A DNA stretch of 60,074 bases from DASPJR01 sp035628505. GTDB taxonomy: Bacteria; Planctomycetota; SZUA-567; H5-PLA8. The first letter of the stretch is position 1. Every line of letters starts with the position of its first letter. Of the stretch, positions 50,295-58,449 are shown one piece after another. The stretch covers positions 1-60,074 of the forward strand of contig DASPJR010000019.1 in the NCBI GenBank assembly GCA_035628505.1, read 5' to 3'. The notes under the pieces were generated by a model, which saw only the letters and a program-made list of their open reading frames with translations, made no database searches and was not told the DNA's origin. A program made the position numbers and the translations under genes.

Positions 50295-51812
50295 ATGCTC
50301 AAAATCGACGGTAATTCTCTTCGCTGGCAAGATGTCCTTCTCGTGGCACGCGCGACTGAAAAGGTAGCACTCGCGCCGGACGCGCTCACGCGCATCGTTG
50401 CCTCGCGCAAAGTCATCGAAGACCATCTCGCGGCCGGCGATATCGTTTACGGCGTCAGCACCGGCTTCGGAAAGTTCGCCACGATTGCCATCGATGCCGA
50501 TCACCGCACCGAGCTGCAGAAAAACTTGGTCCGCTCGCATGCCGCCGGCGTGGGCGAGCTTTTTCCGACTGATGTCGTGCGGGCCATGCTGCTGCTGCGT
50601 GCCAACGCACTCGCGAAAGGTGCAAGCGGCGTGCGTCCTGAAGTCGTTGAAACGCTGCTGGCCATGCTGAACGCGCGCGTTCACCCGCTCGTGCCGCAGA
50701 TCGGTTCGCTGGGCGCCTCCGGCGATCTTATCCCGCTCGCGCATATCGCCCTTGTTGCAATCGGCGAGGGCGAAGCGGAGTTGGGCGGCGTGACAATGAC
50801 GGGCGCGGAAGCACTCGCCAATGCAGGCATCCGCCCGCTGGAGCTTCAGGCGAAGGAAGGCCTCGCGCTGCTCAACGGCACGCAGGCGATGTGCGCGATG
50901 GCGGCGCTGCTTTACGCCGACAGCCGCGCACTCTGCAAAATCGCAGACATCAGCGGCGCCATGTCGATCGATGCCACGCTCTCCAGCCGTGTGCCGTGCG
51001 ACGAGGGCATTCACGCGCTGCGGCCGTACGCCGGAACGAGCGCGGCGGCGGCGAACATCAGGAAGCTGCTGGCCGGCTCGCAGATTCTTGCCTCGCACGA
51101 ACATTGCAAGCGCGTGCAGGATCCCTATTCGCTGCGCTGCCTGCCGCAGGTACACGGCGCCACGCGCGAAGCCGTCGCGCATGTCGCCTCGATGCTTGAG
51201 ATCGAAATGAACGCGGCGACGGACAACCCGCTGGTGCTCGGCGACGGCCGCGTAGTCAGCGGCGGAAATTTCCACGGCCAGCCCATCGCTCTGCGCATGG
51301 ATTACCTCGGGCTGGCGCTGCATGAACTCGGCTCGATCAGCGAGCGGCGCGTAGACTGGATCATGAATCCCAATCTCACCGACCTGCCCGCGTTTCTCTC
51401 GCCGCGTGAGGGCCTGCATTCGGGCTACATGATCGCGCAGTACACTGCGGCGGCATTGGTCAGCGAAAACAAGACACTCTGCGGGCCGTCTTCTGCCGAT
51501 ACGATTCCCGTCAGCGGCAACCAGGAAGATCATAATTCGATGGGCCTGACCGCAGCGCGACGCGCGCGCATGATCTTCGAAAATGTTCTCACCGTGCTGG
51601 CGATCGAATGCCTCTGCGCCGCGCAGGCCATTGATTTGCGCCGCATGCCCACCGGCGCGGGACTTTTGCCCGCGATGAAACTGCTGCGCCGCGATGTTCC
51701 GCGACTCGACGCAGACCGGGTCGTGGCGAGCGACATTCAGAAAGTGCGCAAGCTTCTCAGCAGCGGCGAGCTGATCGCGGCAGTCGAATCTGAAGTTGGA
51801 GAGCTGAATTAG
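50295..51812 (+). CDS. hutH: Histidine ammonia-lyase
   Basis: 505 residues, typical for HutH. VYGVSTGFGKFATIAIDADH carries the active-site Tyr loop; GSLGASGDLIPLAHIALVAI contains the Ala-Ser-Gly (141-143) that cyclises to the MIO electrophile; SHAAGVGELF has the His at the substrate site; VSGNQEDHNSMGL carries the Gln-Glu-Asp-His motif whose Glu favours histidine over aromatic substrates; NPNLTDLPAFLSPREGLHSG completes the site. The reaction gives urocanate and ammonia. No hutU, hutI or hutG lies nearby, so the rest of the pathway is elsewhere or absent. The start follows a paired repeat and GGAG by 10 nt. The 3' end overlaps the convergent membrane-protein gene by four bases. Confidence 0.93.
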   Translation: MLKIDGNSLRWQDVLLVARATEKVALAPDALTRIVASRKVIEDHLAAGDIVYGVSTGFGKFATIAIDADHRTELQKNLVRSHAAGVGELFPTDVVRAMLLLRANALAKGASGVRPEVVETLLAMLNARVHPLVPQIGSLGASGDLIPLAHIALVAIGEGEAELGGVTMTGAEALANAGIRPLELQAKEGLALLNGTQAMCAMAALLYADSRALCKIADISGAMSIDATLSSRVPCDEGIHALRPYAGTSAAAANIRKLLAGSQILASHEHCKRVQDPYSLRCLPQVHGATREAVAHVASMLEIEMNAATDNPLVLGDGRVVSGGNFHGQPIALRMDYLGLALHELGSISERRVDWIMNPNLTDLPAFLSPREGLHSGYMIAQYTAAALVSENKTLCGPSSADTIPVSGNQEDHNSMGLTAARRARMIFENVLTVLAIECLCAAQAIDLRRMPTGAGLLPAMKLLRRDVPRLDADRVVASDIQKVRKLLSSGELIAAVESEVGELN

Positions 51813-52462
51813 CCCTTCTGCCTTGGGTTGATCTTCGGCGCCAGCGCGCAGAACACGGCACCGAACAGCAGAAAATAGAATCCGATGCGGAACATCCAGA
51901 TGGCCCATTCGCTGCCCTGCTCGCGATAATCCAGACCAATAATCGTGACCAGCACATCAACAACTTTGTGCGGCCGCCCTTCCATTGCCAGCATCAACGC
52001 GAAAAGTACCACGAGCCCCCCGGTCATGATGGCGCCGACAGCGCGTGTGCTGAATCCGAACGCATAAATGTAACGCCCGCGCCAGTAGCGAAGACCCTTG
52101 TGCGATGCCGACATCACGCCGAAAGGCAATCCGGCAGCCACAACCAGGCCGTAGGGCAGCCCGATGCGCAGAAAATAGTCCGGGATCACAGCCTGAAAAA
52201 ACGAGAGCAGCAAACCGGTTAAGAACGTAATTGCCAGCAAATCGGTTATCGAAAGCTGCCAAGGCACACGCGGCTCAAGGCGGTAAAGTGCGCGCAGCCA
52301 CCAGATCGCCAGGGAACTTCCGGTGACCGCAAAGAGCGGAAGTGTCAGCGATTCTGGCGGAACACGGCGATCGATCCCAACGATGAGCGCAAAAATGAAT
52401 GCGGCGCCGATTGCGGTCAGCAGCACCGCCCATCCGATCGTTTTCTTCGTCGCTGTTTCCAT
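51809..52462 (-). CDS. Small polytopic membrane protein of unknown function
   Basis: 217 residues with about six hydrophobic segments: TIGWAVLLTAIGAAFIFALI, LTLPLFAVTGSSLAIWWLRA, ITDLLAITFLTGLLLSFFQA, IGLPYGLVVAAGLPFGVMSA, FSTRAVGAIMTGGLVVLFAL and IGFYFLLFGAVFCALAPKIN. GAGG lies 8 nt before ATG 52462. I do not recognise a family. It begins 10 nt after the stop of the large LamG-like gene and so is probably co-transcribed with it, and ends overlapping hutH by four bases on the opposite strand. Confidence 0.7.
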   Translation of the reverse strand: METATKKTIGWAVLLTAIGAAFIFALIVGIDRRVPPESLTLPLFAVTGSSLAIWWLRALYRLEPRVPWQLSITDLLAITFLTGLLLSFFQAVIPDYFLRIGLPYGLVVAAGLPFGVMSASHKGLRYWRGRYIYAFGFSTRAVGAIMTGGLVVLFALMLAMEGRPHKVVDVLVTIIGLDYREQGSEWAIWMFRIGFYFLLFGAVFCALAPKINPRQKG

Positions 52463-52472
52463 CGCGCGCGCC

Positions 52473-55418
52473 TCATTTCGGCGCGGCGGGCGTTGCGGGC
52501 GCGGGCTTCTCAGAGCTGCTCAGCGTTTCGGCGGGCTGGGCGGCCTCCGCCGGCGGCAGCGAGCGGACTTCGATGTGGCTAAAGTTGATGCGCGTGTTGT
52601 AGCCGCCGATCGCGACGCGCTTGACGTCCACGGGTTCCGGATCGGTATAGCGCAGAACTTCCTTACCATTGACCATCACACGCACCAGCGGACCGCGCTT
52701 GACCAGCCAGATGCGGTTGACGCGCGGGAAGTAGGGCGCGTGGCCGCCGACATAGCGGATTGGGAACGTGTGATCCTGAGCCACGCGCGCGACCTCTTTG
52801 CCATTGCGGTAAAGAATCGAGGCGCTCCGGTTGTCGGCATTCACTTCGAGGCGGTAGCCTTCGGCATCGCGCTTGAGCGGCGCGGCAGGAATTTCTTTTG
52901 CCAGGACCACCGACACGTTATCAAACGTGTGATGCTCATGGCTGTGCGCGTGATCCCAGCCGAACCACTCTGTATTTTCCTCAATGTCGAACGCAACCGA
53001 GGTGTCCGGGCCGAACGAGCGCTTGTTCCAGAGCAGTCCCTCGCCCTTCTGTGCGAGGAGCGACACCCAGCTGGACGCGAGCACGCATGAAATTCCGGCG
53101 TGATCCATCCACTGCGACGCGGGATCTGCGTCAGTCTCGCGCCACCATTCTGTTTCTCGATTGGAGAACACGTAGCGGGAGCTCGACTCGCTGCGCTTGG
53201 GCAAGGTCAGCTCGATGTCGTCGAAATCGATGCGACCGTAAAAATTCTTAAGCATCAATCGCGCACCGTCGCCGCGTGTGACGGAAATGTCTTTCTGCGC
53301 ATCTTTATCAAGCGCCGCCGTCAGCGTGTTCCCGGTCACGCGCACCACCACGTCATGCCAGTTGTTGTCTTCCGGCACTTCCAGCCGCGCCGCCGCCGGC
53401 CGGGACGGCTTGGCCGCGCCCTGCGGCGCCTGGGCCGACTTGGCGCCCGCGATCAGAATGCGGATTCCCGGATCGGGGATAGCGTACAACTCTATCTCGG
53501 CCGACGCGCGAGGATCGAGCAGCCGCAGGCGCATTCGCAGCTCCAGATCGTCGCTCATCTCTTCGGCCATGCGCACGATCGCCGGACCGTTGCTCATCAG
53601 GACGCCATCGTTGACGCGCCAGCCGCCGCGTTCGCGAATCCACGGGCTGAGCTCATCGCCCCAGTCGCCGACCAGCGGCCGGAACTTCGCGCGCCGCGCA
53701 AGCTTGTCGGCCTCGGGCAGCGACGCCATTTTCTTGTATTCTTCAGGCGTAAAATCGAGATAGTCCGACGGATCGGGAATGTACGCTTCGCTGAAGTGGT
53801 ACGGCCCGATCACATACTTTTTCGGAGTGCGCTCGCCATAACGGAAGGCGATGCGCTTGATGCGAGTCTCTTTTCCGGCGACCTTGATCGTTACGTTGCC
53901 GGCCTCGCGGCGCAGTGGAGTCAAAATCGCGCCTGGCGGCAGGTCATCCGGGCGGCGCAGGTGCTTTTCAACGATGCCGCCGGCCGCGACTTCCGGATCG
54001 CTCTTAAAGAATGTGATTCCAGGCACGAGTTTCAGCCCATCGACGGCCAGATCCGCTTCGCCGATTCCATTTACAACGTCCTGCTCGCAATAAATTTCTT
54101 CAAGCGGCAGATCGCCCATGCGGGTCGCAATCGTTCCTTTGTGGCCGATCAGCGTCTTGCTGACCCTGGCGCTTGCAGCAGGCGCCTCCTTATTAATGGG
54201 CTCATTGGCGCGGAACCATTCGCCGCCCTCGCTGATCACCCAGGGAATACTGAGCTCATTGCCGTCATCAGCCTGCCAGGCGATTTCTTCGACTTCCACA
54301 TCGTCAAAAACCGCGGTGCCTGAATCGACGAAGAAGCCAATCTGCCCGGCACGCGGCGTGGCGCTGTAGTTTTTCGCGATCAGCACATCGTCGACAAAAA
54401 CGTGCGTCACCCAGGCCCAGCGTTCGACGACAACTTTGTGCCACTGCTTCAGGCGCACTGCCGCTTTCGCTTCGACGGTCTGGCTTACGCCGGGTCCGCT
54501 GAGGGCGATGCTGCTTTTGCCCTCGGCGACATCGAAGACGATTTTCAGAGCATCTTCGGCGCGGCGATCCAGGAGCATCCCGTACTGGCCGGGCTTCTCT
54601 GGGAAGAAGGTAAAGCTCGCTCGCGCGCCATACCACGTGTGCCCCTTAATCAAAGCGGTGGCCGGCTTCCCCGCCGGTGGCGGATCGCACACCAGCGCGT
54701 ACTGGTTGGGAATGCGGTTGGGATCGAAGGAGAAATTAATTTTCCAGTCGCCGGAAACCAGGTCCCAGGCTTCCATGCCGTGGCCGGGCGAGCGTGAAAA
54801 GTCATCGGCGAAGCGCCGCACGCCGCGTGCTTCGCCGGCCGGACTGATCGCTCCGACGGGCTGATACGCGGGCTCGGTGGTGAACAGCAGCTGGTCGAGC
54901 GCCGTGTTATCTTCGCGTTCGATCACGGTGACCGTCGTTTTTCCGGCGCTGAGCTTGTGCTTGCCGGCCTCGACCCAGTGCCAGCAGCCGAACAGATTGT
55001 CTTCGCCGACCATGCGCTCGTCGCCGTCGGCCACTTTCAGCGATATTGAATTGCCGCAGGAATCCTTCCAGCGCACGCGCGCCCACGCCTGCCACGTGCC
55101 GTCTTTTGGAATCGTGAGGTTCAAAACTGCGCGGCCCTTGCGCTCTTTCGTGCGTCCGCCAGCTGGAAGCGCGAGCGACACGCCGCCAGCGGCCGATGCG
55201 TCTTCGCGTACGACCAGCGGTGCGCTGACCTCAGCGCCATCAGCGATGGTGAGAACGATGGCATCAGCGGGCAATTTCGAAGACTGTTTCCCGGCGGGCG
55301 TGGCGGTTGTGAGGGGTTCCAGCGTCCGGCGCTTGTTGCCGCCGGACGGAAGCAGAAACGCAACGCCCAGCAGCATGCAGCTCATGAATCCGGCGAGAAA
55401 AACGACCGTTCGCTTCAT
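52473..55418 (-). CDS. Large exported protein with several LamG/DUF1080-like beta-sandwich domains
   Basis: 981 residues from ATG 55418 (GGGGGG just upstream). It opens with an uncleaved-type signal or anchor (KRTVVFLAGFMSCMLLGVAF). A carbohydrate-binding-like segment follows at about 45-180 (DGTWQAWARVRWKDSCGNSI). At least three regions then look like concanavalin-A-type (LamG/3-keto-disaccharide hydrolase) modules: about 200-385 (WHKVVVERWAWVTHVFVDDV LIAKNYS), about 580-755 (WHDVVVRVTGNTLTAALDKD) and about 760-960 (WLVKRGPLVRVMVNGKEVLR). Each carries the pattern hydrophobic-V-x-V-N/D-G-K/D typical of DUF1080. No catalytic residues can be assigned. Its operon partners are an SGNH hydrolase upstream and a membrane protein downstream. 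A periplasmic glycan-binding or glycan-processing role is inferred. Confidence 0.75.
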   Translation of the reverse strand: MKRTVVFLAGFMSCMLLGVAFLLPSGGNKRRTLEPLTTATPAGKQSSKLPADAIVLTIADGAEVSAPLVVREDASAAGGVSLALPAGGRTKERKGRAVLNLTIPKDGTWQAWARVRWKDSCGNSISLKVADGDERMVGEDNLFGCWHWVEAGKHKLSAGKTTVTVIEREDNTALDQLLFTTEPAYQPVGAISPAGEARGVRRFADDFSRSPGHGMEAWDLVSGDWKINFSFDPNRIPNQYALVCDPPPAGKPATALIKGHTWYGARASFTFFPEKPGQYGMLLDRRAEDALKIVFDVAEGKSSIALSGPGVSQTVEAKAAVRLKQWHKVVVERWAWVTHVFVDDVLIAKNYSATPRAGQIGFFVDSGTAVFDDVEVEEIAWQADDGNELSIPWVISEGGEWFRANEPINKEAPAASARVSKTLIGHKGTIATRMGDLPLEEIYCEQDVVNGIGEADLAVDGLKLVPGITFFKSDPEVAAGGIVEKHLRRPDDLPPGAILTPLRREAGNVTIKVAGKETRIKRIAFRYGERTPKKYVIGPYHFSEAYIPDPSDYLDFTPEEYKKMASLPEADKLARRAKFRPLVGDWGDELSPWIRERGGWRVNDGVLMSNGPAIVRMAEEMSDDLELRMRLRLLDPRASAEIELYAIPDPGIRILIAGAKSAQAPQGAAKPSRPAAARLEVPEDNNWHDVVVRVTGNTLTAALDKDAQKDISVTRGDGARLMLKNFYGRIDFDDIELTLPKRSESSSRYVFSNRETEWWRETDADPASQWMDHAGISCVLASSWVSLLAQKGEGLLWNKRSFGPDTSVAFDIEENTEWFGWDHAHSHEHHTFDNVSVVLAKEIPAAPLKRDAEGYRLEVNADNRSASILYRNGKEVARVAQDHTFPIRYVGGHAPYFPRVNRIWLVKRGPLVRVMVNGKEVLRYTDPEPVDVKRVAIGGYNTRINFSHIEVRSLPPAEAAQPAETLSSSEKPAPATPAAPK

Positions 55419-55442
55419 GTGCCCCCCGAACAACGGTTTAGG

Positions 55443-55522
55443 GTTTCTGGTTTCTTGTTTCTGGTTCCCAGCAGGCTCAAGAGTAGCACTGAACCAGAAA
55501 CTATGAACCAGAAACCAGAAAC
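55443..55522. repeat. GTTTCTGG-type inverted repeat
   Basis: GTTTCTGGTTTCTTGTTTCT (from 55443) and GAACCAGAAACTATGAACCA (from 55491) give inverted arms of about 25-32 nt around a 23-nt loop, each made of the short unit TTTCTGGTT. It fills the gap between the SGNH hydrolase stop and the LamG-like gene. Confidence 0.8.
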
Positions 55523-55525
55523 TTT

Positions 55526-56218
55526 TTATTCGCCGAGCGCCTTCAGCATTTCGTCCGCGACGAGCTTGTTGCCTTTTTCGTTCAGGTGCACGCGGTCGCC
55601 GGTGAGAATGCCCTTTTCCTTATTGTCAGGATTGTTGGCCTTGAGGTACTCACGGAAGGCCTTGTTGAGATCGCATAGCTGCGTCTTGGTCTCGGTCGCG
55701 ACTTTGCGGCTGATGCTGCTGTATTCGTCGAGCATGCCGTCCTGTCCGTTGCTGCCATCGGTTTTCTCGCCGATCACGCTGGGGGTGCAGAGAATCACCC
55801 GCGCGCCGGCGGCAGTGATCTTCGCGATAAGCTCTTTGAGCCCTTCTTCAAATTTGTCTTTGGGCGTGCCCTGTCCCTTTGTCGCCGGATGAGTGAAATG
55901 CCAGACGTCGTTGATACCGATGTAAATGAAGACGATCGTCGGCTTTCTGGCGATGACATCCTTGTCCACGCGCGCCTGCAGATTCGTGACTTTATGCCCG
56001 CTGATGCCCGCGTTGATCAATTCCAGCCCGAAATCCGGATGCTTCTCCGTCAGCGCATTCTTCATCACCGTGATGTAGCCCTTCGGACCGCCGCCACCCT
56101 GCGTGATGGAATCACCGAAGAAGACGATGCGATCGCCCTTTTTAACGGGCTGAATTTCGGAACCCCGAACGGCGCATGCAAGCAAACAGATTGAAAGAAC
56201 CGCCAGCCACTGAATCAT
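55526..56218 (-). CDS. Secreted SGNH/GDSL hydrolase
   Basis: 230 residues from ATG 56218 (GGAG seven bases upstream). A signal peptide (MIQWLAVLSICLLACAVRG) precedes the SGNH blocks: block I RIVFFGDSITQGGGG with nucleophile Ser in GDS, block II Gly in NAGISGHKVTNLQARVD, block III GINDVWH with oxyanion Asn, and block V DRVHLNEKG with catalytic Asp-x-x-His. The length fits a minimal GDSL esterase. Enzymes of this type in PVC bacteria often deacetylate sugars in polysaccharides or act as lipases. The specific substrate is unknown. It is upstream of the LamG-like gene on the same strand, separated by a repeat. Confidence 0.9.
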   Translation of the reverse strand: MIQWLAVLSICLLACAVRGSEIQPVKKGDRIVFFGDSITQGGGGPKGYITVMKNALTEKHPDFGLELINAGISGHKVTNLQARVDKDVIARKPTIVFIYIGINDVWHFTHPATKGQGTPKDKFEEGLKELIAKITAAGARVILCTPSVIGEKTDGSNGQDGMLDEYSSISRKVATETKTQLCDLNKAFREYLKANNPDNKEKGILTGDRVHLNEKGNKLVADEMLKALGE

Positions 56219-56321
56219 TATCAATCTCCAGGGTTAAGTGAGAACGTATGACGGTTTACACCGCGCCATAGGGCCAGAAGGTCACAATCTTCATCGCCGC
56301 ACGATCGTCAGGCGATTGGGT

Positions 56322-56350
56322 TTGACAGCACTCCGGCTGCTGCTTACATT
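56322..56350 (+). promoter_or_regulatory. Candidate sigma-70-type promoter of the ferredoxin unit
   Basis: A consensus -35 TTGACA (56322-56327), a 17-nt spacer and TACATT (56345-56350, four of six -10 positions). It lies about 60 bp before the ferredoxin start and is the only good promoter seen upstream of the ferredoxin, toxin-antitoxin and sua5 genes. Confidence 0.5.
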
Positions 56351-56410
56351 TATAGATTGTTAGGCACTCAGCGGGGGCTGTGTGCACTAGCCCCGGGACG
56401 AGACCACATC

Positions 56411-56926
56411 ATGCCGCATTTTATTCACGATACCTGTATTGGCTGCACCGCTTGCGCCACCAAGTGTCCGACTGAAGCGATCGTCGGCGACAAGAAGACG
56501 CTTCACGTCATCATCGATGAGAAGTGCATCGATTGCGGCGTCTGCGGCAATGTGTGCCCCGTCACCTGCATCACCGATCAATTTGACCGCACGGTTGCCA
56601 AGAAGAAGATGACCGACCGGCCGCGTCCGGTGATCAACAAGGACAACTGCACCGGCTGCACGTACTGCGTCGACTACTGCCCTGAAAACTGCCTTGAAAT
56701 GACCGGTGAAGGCAACATTCAGGTCAGCAGCCTCGTGCGCGAGAAGGTCTGCATCGGCTGCGCGCTCTGCGCGGAAATCTGCCCGCATGACGCGATCCAG
56801 ATGACCGATGCCGCCGAATGCAAGGAACTGATATCAAGCGGCGTGCTGACGAGCCATTACATCCGCAACGCCAACGAAGCCGCACATGTCTATTCAGAGA
56901 AGCCGGTCACGGCGTCGGCGACGTAA
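56411..56926 (+). CDS. Ferredoxin-type protein with four 4Fe-4S cluster motifs
   Basis: 171 residues from ATG 56411, where MPHFIHDTCIGC matches usual ferredoxin starts; the frame extends 18 codons upstream without support. Four CxxCxxCxxxCP motifs are present: CIGCTACATKCP (about residue 9), CIDCGVCGNVCP (about 40), CTGCTYCVDYCP (about 80) and CIGCALCAEICP (about 115), so it can carry four 4Fe-4S clusters as two bacterial dicluster ferredoxin domains in tandem. The last 40 residues are not cluster-binding. It would act as a soluble electron carrier. Its partner is not encoded nearby. The toxin-antitoxin pair follows after 22 bp. Confidence 0.9.
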   Translation: MPHFIHDTCIGCTACATKCPTEAIVGDKKTLHVIIDEKCIDCGVCGNVCPVTCITDQFDRTVAKKKMTDRPRPVINKDNCTGCTYCVDYCPENCLEMTGEGNIQVSSLVREKVCIGCALCAEICPHDAIQMTDAAECKELISSGVLTSHYIRNANEAAHVYSEKPVTASAT

Positions 56927-56948
56927 GAACACGAAGGACCAATAAGTT

Positions 56949-57155
56949 ATGACCCGGATACCTATCGAAGAACTGAAGAAGCATCTTGAAGAAATTGTTG
57001 AGCAGGTTCAGAAGAACAACGAAGCTGTAGTGGTAACAGGAGCAAGTGGTGATCTTGTTCGCGTAACTCCACTCCCCAAGCCAACCGGGGAATGGAAAGG
57101 CCGTCCGCGCTATAAGCTCAAGGACGTTCCGTATCTGGACTTTCCTTACTGGTGA
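56949..57155 (+). CDS. Phd/YefM-like antitoxin
   Basis: 68 residues, with AAGGA 10 nt before the ATG. The first 45 residues follow the Phd/YefM pattern: IPIEELKKHLEEIVEQVQKN, then NEAVVVTGASGDLVRVTPL, a DNA-binding beta-alpha fold. The C-terminal tail (PTGEWKGRPRYKLKDVPYLD then FPYW) is short and aromatic and probably contacts the toxin. The stop overlaps the next gene's GTG start by four bases, a typical type II toxin-antitoxin layout. Base composition is clearly more AT-rich than the neighbours, suggesting recent acquisition. Confidence 0.75.
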   Translation: MTRIPIEELKKHLEEIVEQVQKNNEAVVVTGASGDLVRVTPLPKPTGEWKGRPRYKLKDVPYLDFPYW

Positions 57156-57472
57156 TTCACCCTTATCAGGTTTGCATCGTTGCGATCCGTGTTGGGGAAG
57201 TCGAATATCCCCGTCCCTGCGTCGCGATCACTGTTCTAAGCGCTGATGGAATTGCTGGAGCGCTTGCGATCTCTTCCAAGCTTGATCTGTACAAACCTGA
57301 TCAGCACTTTCTGATCAACGCGAACCATCCGGACTTCCCTGCAACCGGACTCTCCACTACTTCCTACGTTATCGGATCTCCAGTCATTGACATCACTCCC
57401 GAGGAAGTCGAAAAAGTGATCGGTGCCTTGACTGGAGAATTGGGATGTGCATTCCGGAGATGGATTGAGTAG
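57152..57472 (+). CDS. PemK/MazF-like toxin
   Basis: 106 residues from a GTG that overlaps the antitoxin stop (GTGA). The N-terminal strand pattern VCIVAIRVGEVEYPRPCVAI TVLS recalls the PemK beta-barrel with its RP motif, and the C-terminal half FPATGLSTTSYVIGSPVIDI followed by TPEEVEKVIGALTGELGCAF matches the usual MazF/PemK end (IG.L and a terminal helix). Such toxins are mRNA interferases neutralised by the antitoxin. The family call is by pattern, without an alignment. It is AT-richer than the genes on either side. The end abuts sua5, which starts 7 bases after the stop. Confidence 0.65.
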   Translation: MIHPYQVCIVAIRVGEVEYPRPCVAITVLSADGIAGALAISSKLDLYKPDQHFLINANHPDFPATGLSTTSYVIGSPVIDITPEEVEKVIGALTGELGCAFRRWIE

Positions 57473-57479
57473 ACCAGTG

Positions 57480-58448
57480 ACCACGCCGTACATTGTGCTC
57501 GCACCCCTGCTGATAACCGCTGCTGCTGAACGAATCCGCTCCGGCGGCGTGGTCGGAATGCCAACGGAGACAGTGTACGGACTGGCTGCCGACGCGCTCA
57601 ATCCGCTTGCTGTCGCGCGTGTTTTTGAAATCAAAAATCGGCCGTTCTTTGATCCGCTGATCGTCCATCTCAGCGAGGCCGATGAACTGCCGTGCGTGGC
57701 CAAAGATGTTCCCGAGCAGGCCAAAGCGCTTATCAAAAACTTCTGGCCGGGACCGCTAACGCTCGTGCTGCCGAAAACCGACGCCGTGCCGGACATCGTG
57801 ACGTCCGGGCTGCCCACCGTCGCCGTGCGCGTCCCCGATCATCCCATCGCGCGCCTCCTCATTAAGGAGGCCGGCACGCCGATCGCCGCGCCGAGCGCCA
57901 ATCTGTTCGGCCGCGTGAGTCCCACGACGGCGCAGCACGTTCGCGATCAGCTCGGCGACGCCGTGGATATAGTTCTCGATGGCGGCCCGTGCCGTGTCGG
58001 ACTCGAATCGACGATCGTCGCGTTCGACGGCCCGCGTGCATGCGTGCTGCGCCTTGGCGGCGTGACGATAGAAGAACTCGAGCGTGCCATTGGTTCCGTC
58101 GAGATTCAGAAGGTCGATCCGGCAAAGCCGCAGGCGCCGGGAAATCTTCCGCAACATTACGCGCCGCGCACGCCGCTGGTTCTTGGCGACCGAAACACAT
58201 TTACCAGCGCTGGGAAACGTGCCGGCCTTCTGACACTGGGCCCCTGTGAGGCAGGAGGCTTCGCCACGATCGAGGTTCTTTCGGCAGCGGGCGATCTGCG
58301 TGAGGCCGCGACGAAGCTGTACGCTGCCATGCGTGCGCTGGACGCCGCTGATCTCGACGTGATCCTCGCCGAGCCTGTTCCGGAAGAAGGCCTCGGCCGC
58401 GCGATCAACGACCGGCTGAAACGCGCGGCAAATACAGGAGGCGCATAA
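57480..58448 (+). CDS. sua5: L-threonylcarbamoyladenylate synthase, Sua5 type
   Basis: 322 residues from GTG 57480; another GTG at 57447 would overlap the toxin gene, so the exact start is uncertain. The YrdC-like domain (about 15-205) has GGVVGMPTETVYGLAADALN, EIKNRPFFDPLIVHLS (KxR substrate motif), FWPGPLTLVLPK, APSANLFGRVSPTTAQHV and GLESTIVAFDG. The extra C-terminal Sua5 domain (about 225-320) begins after APGNLPQHYAPRTPLVLGD, which distinguishes Sua5 from the shorter TsaC. It makes threonylcarbamoyl-AMP for the t6A37 modification of ANN-decoding tRNAs and is essential in many bacteria. It follows the toxin-antitoxin genes with no promoter-sized gap, so it may depend on their transcript. 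Confidence 0.93.
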   Translation, partial: TTPYIVLAPLLITAAAERIRSGGVVGMPTETVYGLAADALNPLAVARVFEIKNRPFFDPLIVHLSEADELPCVAKDVPEQAKALIKNFWPGPLTLVLPKTDAVPDIVTSGLPTVAVRVPDHPIARLLIKEAGTPIAAPSANLFGRVSPTTAQHVRDQLGDAVDIVLDGGPCRVGLESTIVAFDGPRACVLRLGGVTIEELERAIGSVEIQKVDPAKPQAPGNLPQHYAPRTPLVLGDRNTFTSAGKRAGLLTLGPCEAGGFATIEVLSAAGDLREAATKLYAAMRALDAADLDVILAEPVPEEGLGRAINDRLKRAANTGGA

Positions 58449-58449
58449 T

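Noticed and set aside
50229..51908. Minus-strand frame of 559 codons opposite hutH
   Set aside because: hutH has a full set of family motifs on the plus strand; the opposite frame starts and ends in unrelated sequence, including a repeat.
53100..54323. Plus-strand frame of 407 codons opposite the LamG-like gene
   Set aside because: The minus strand has a signal peptide, a ribosome site and coherent domain patterns; the plus frame has none.
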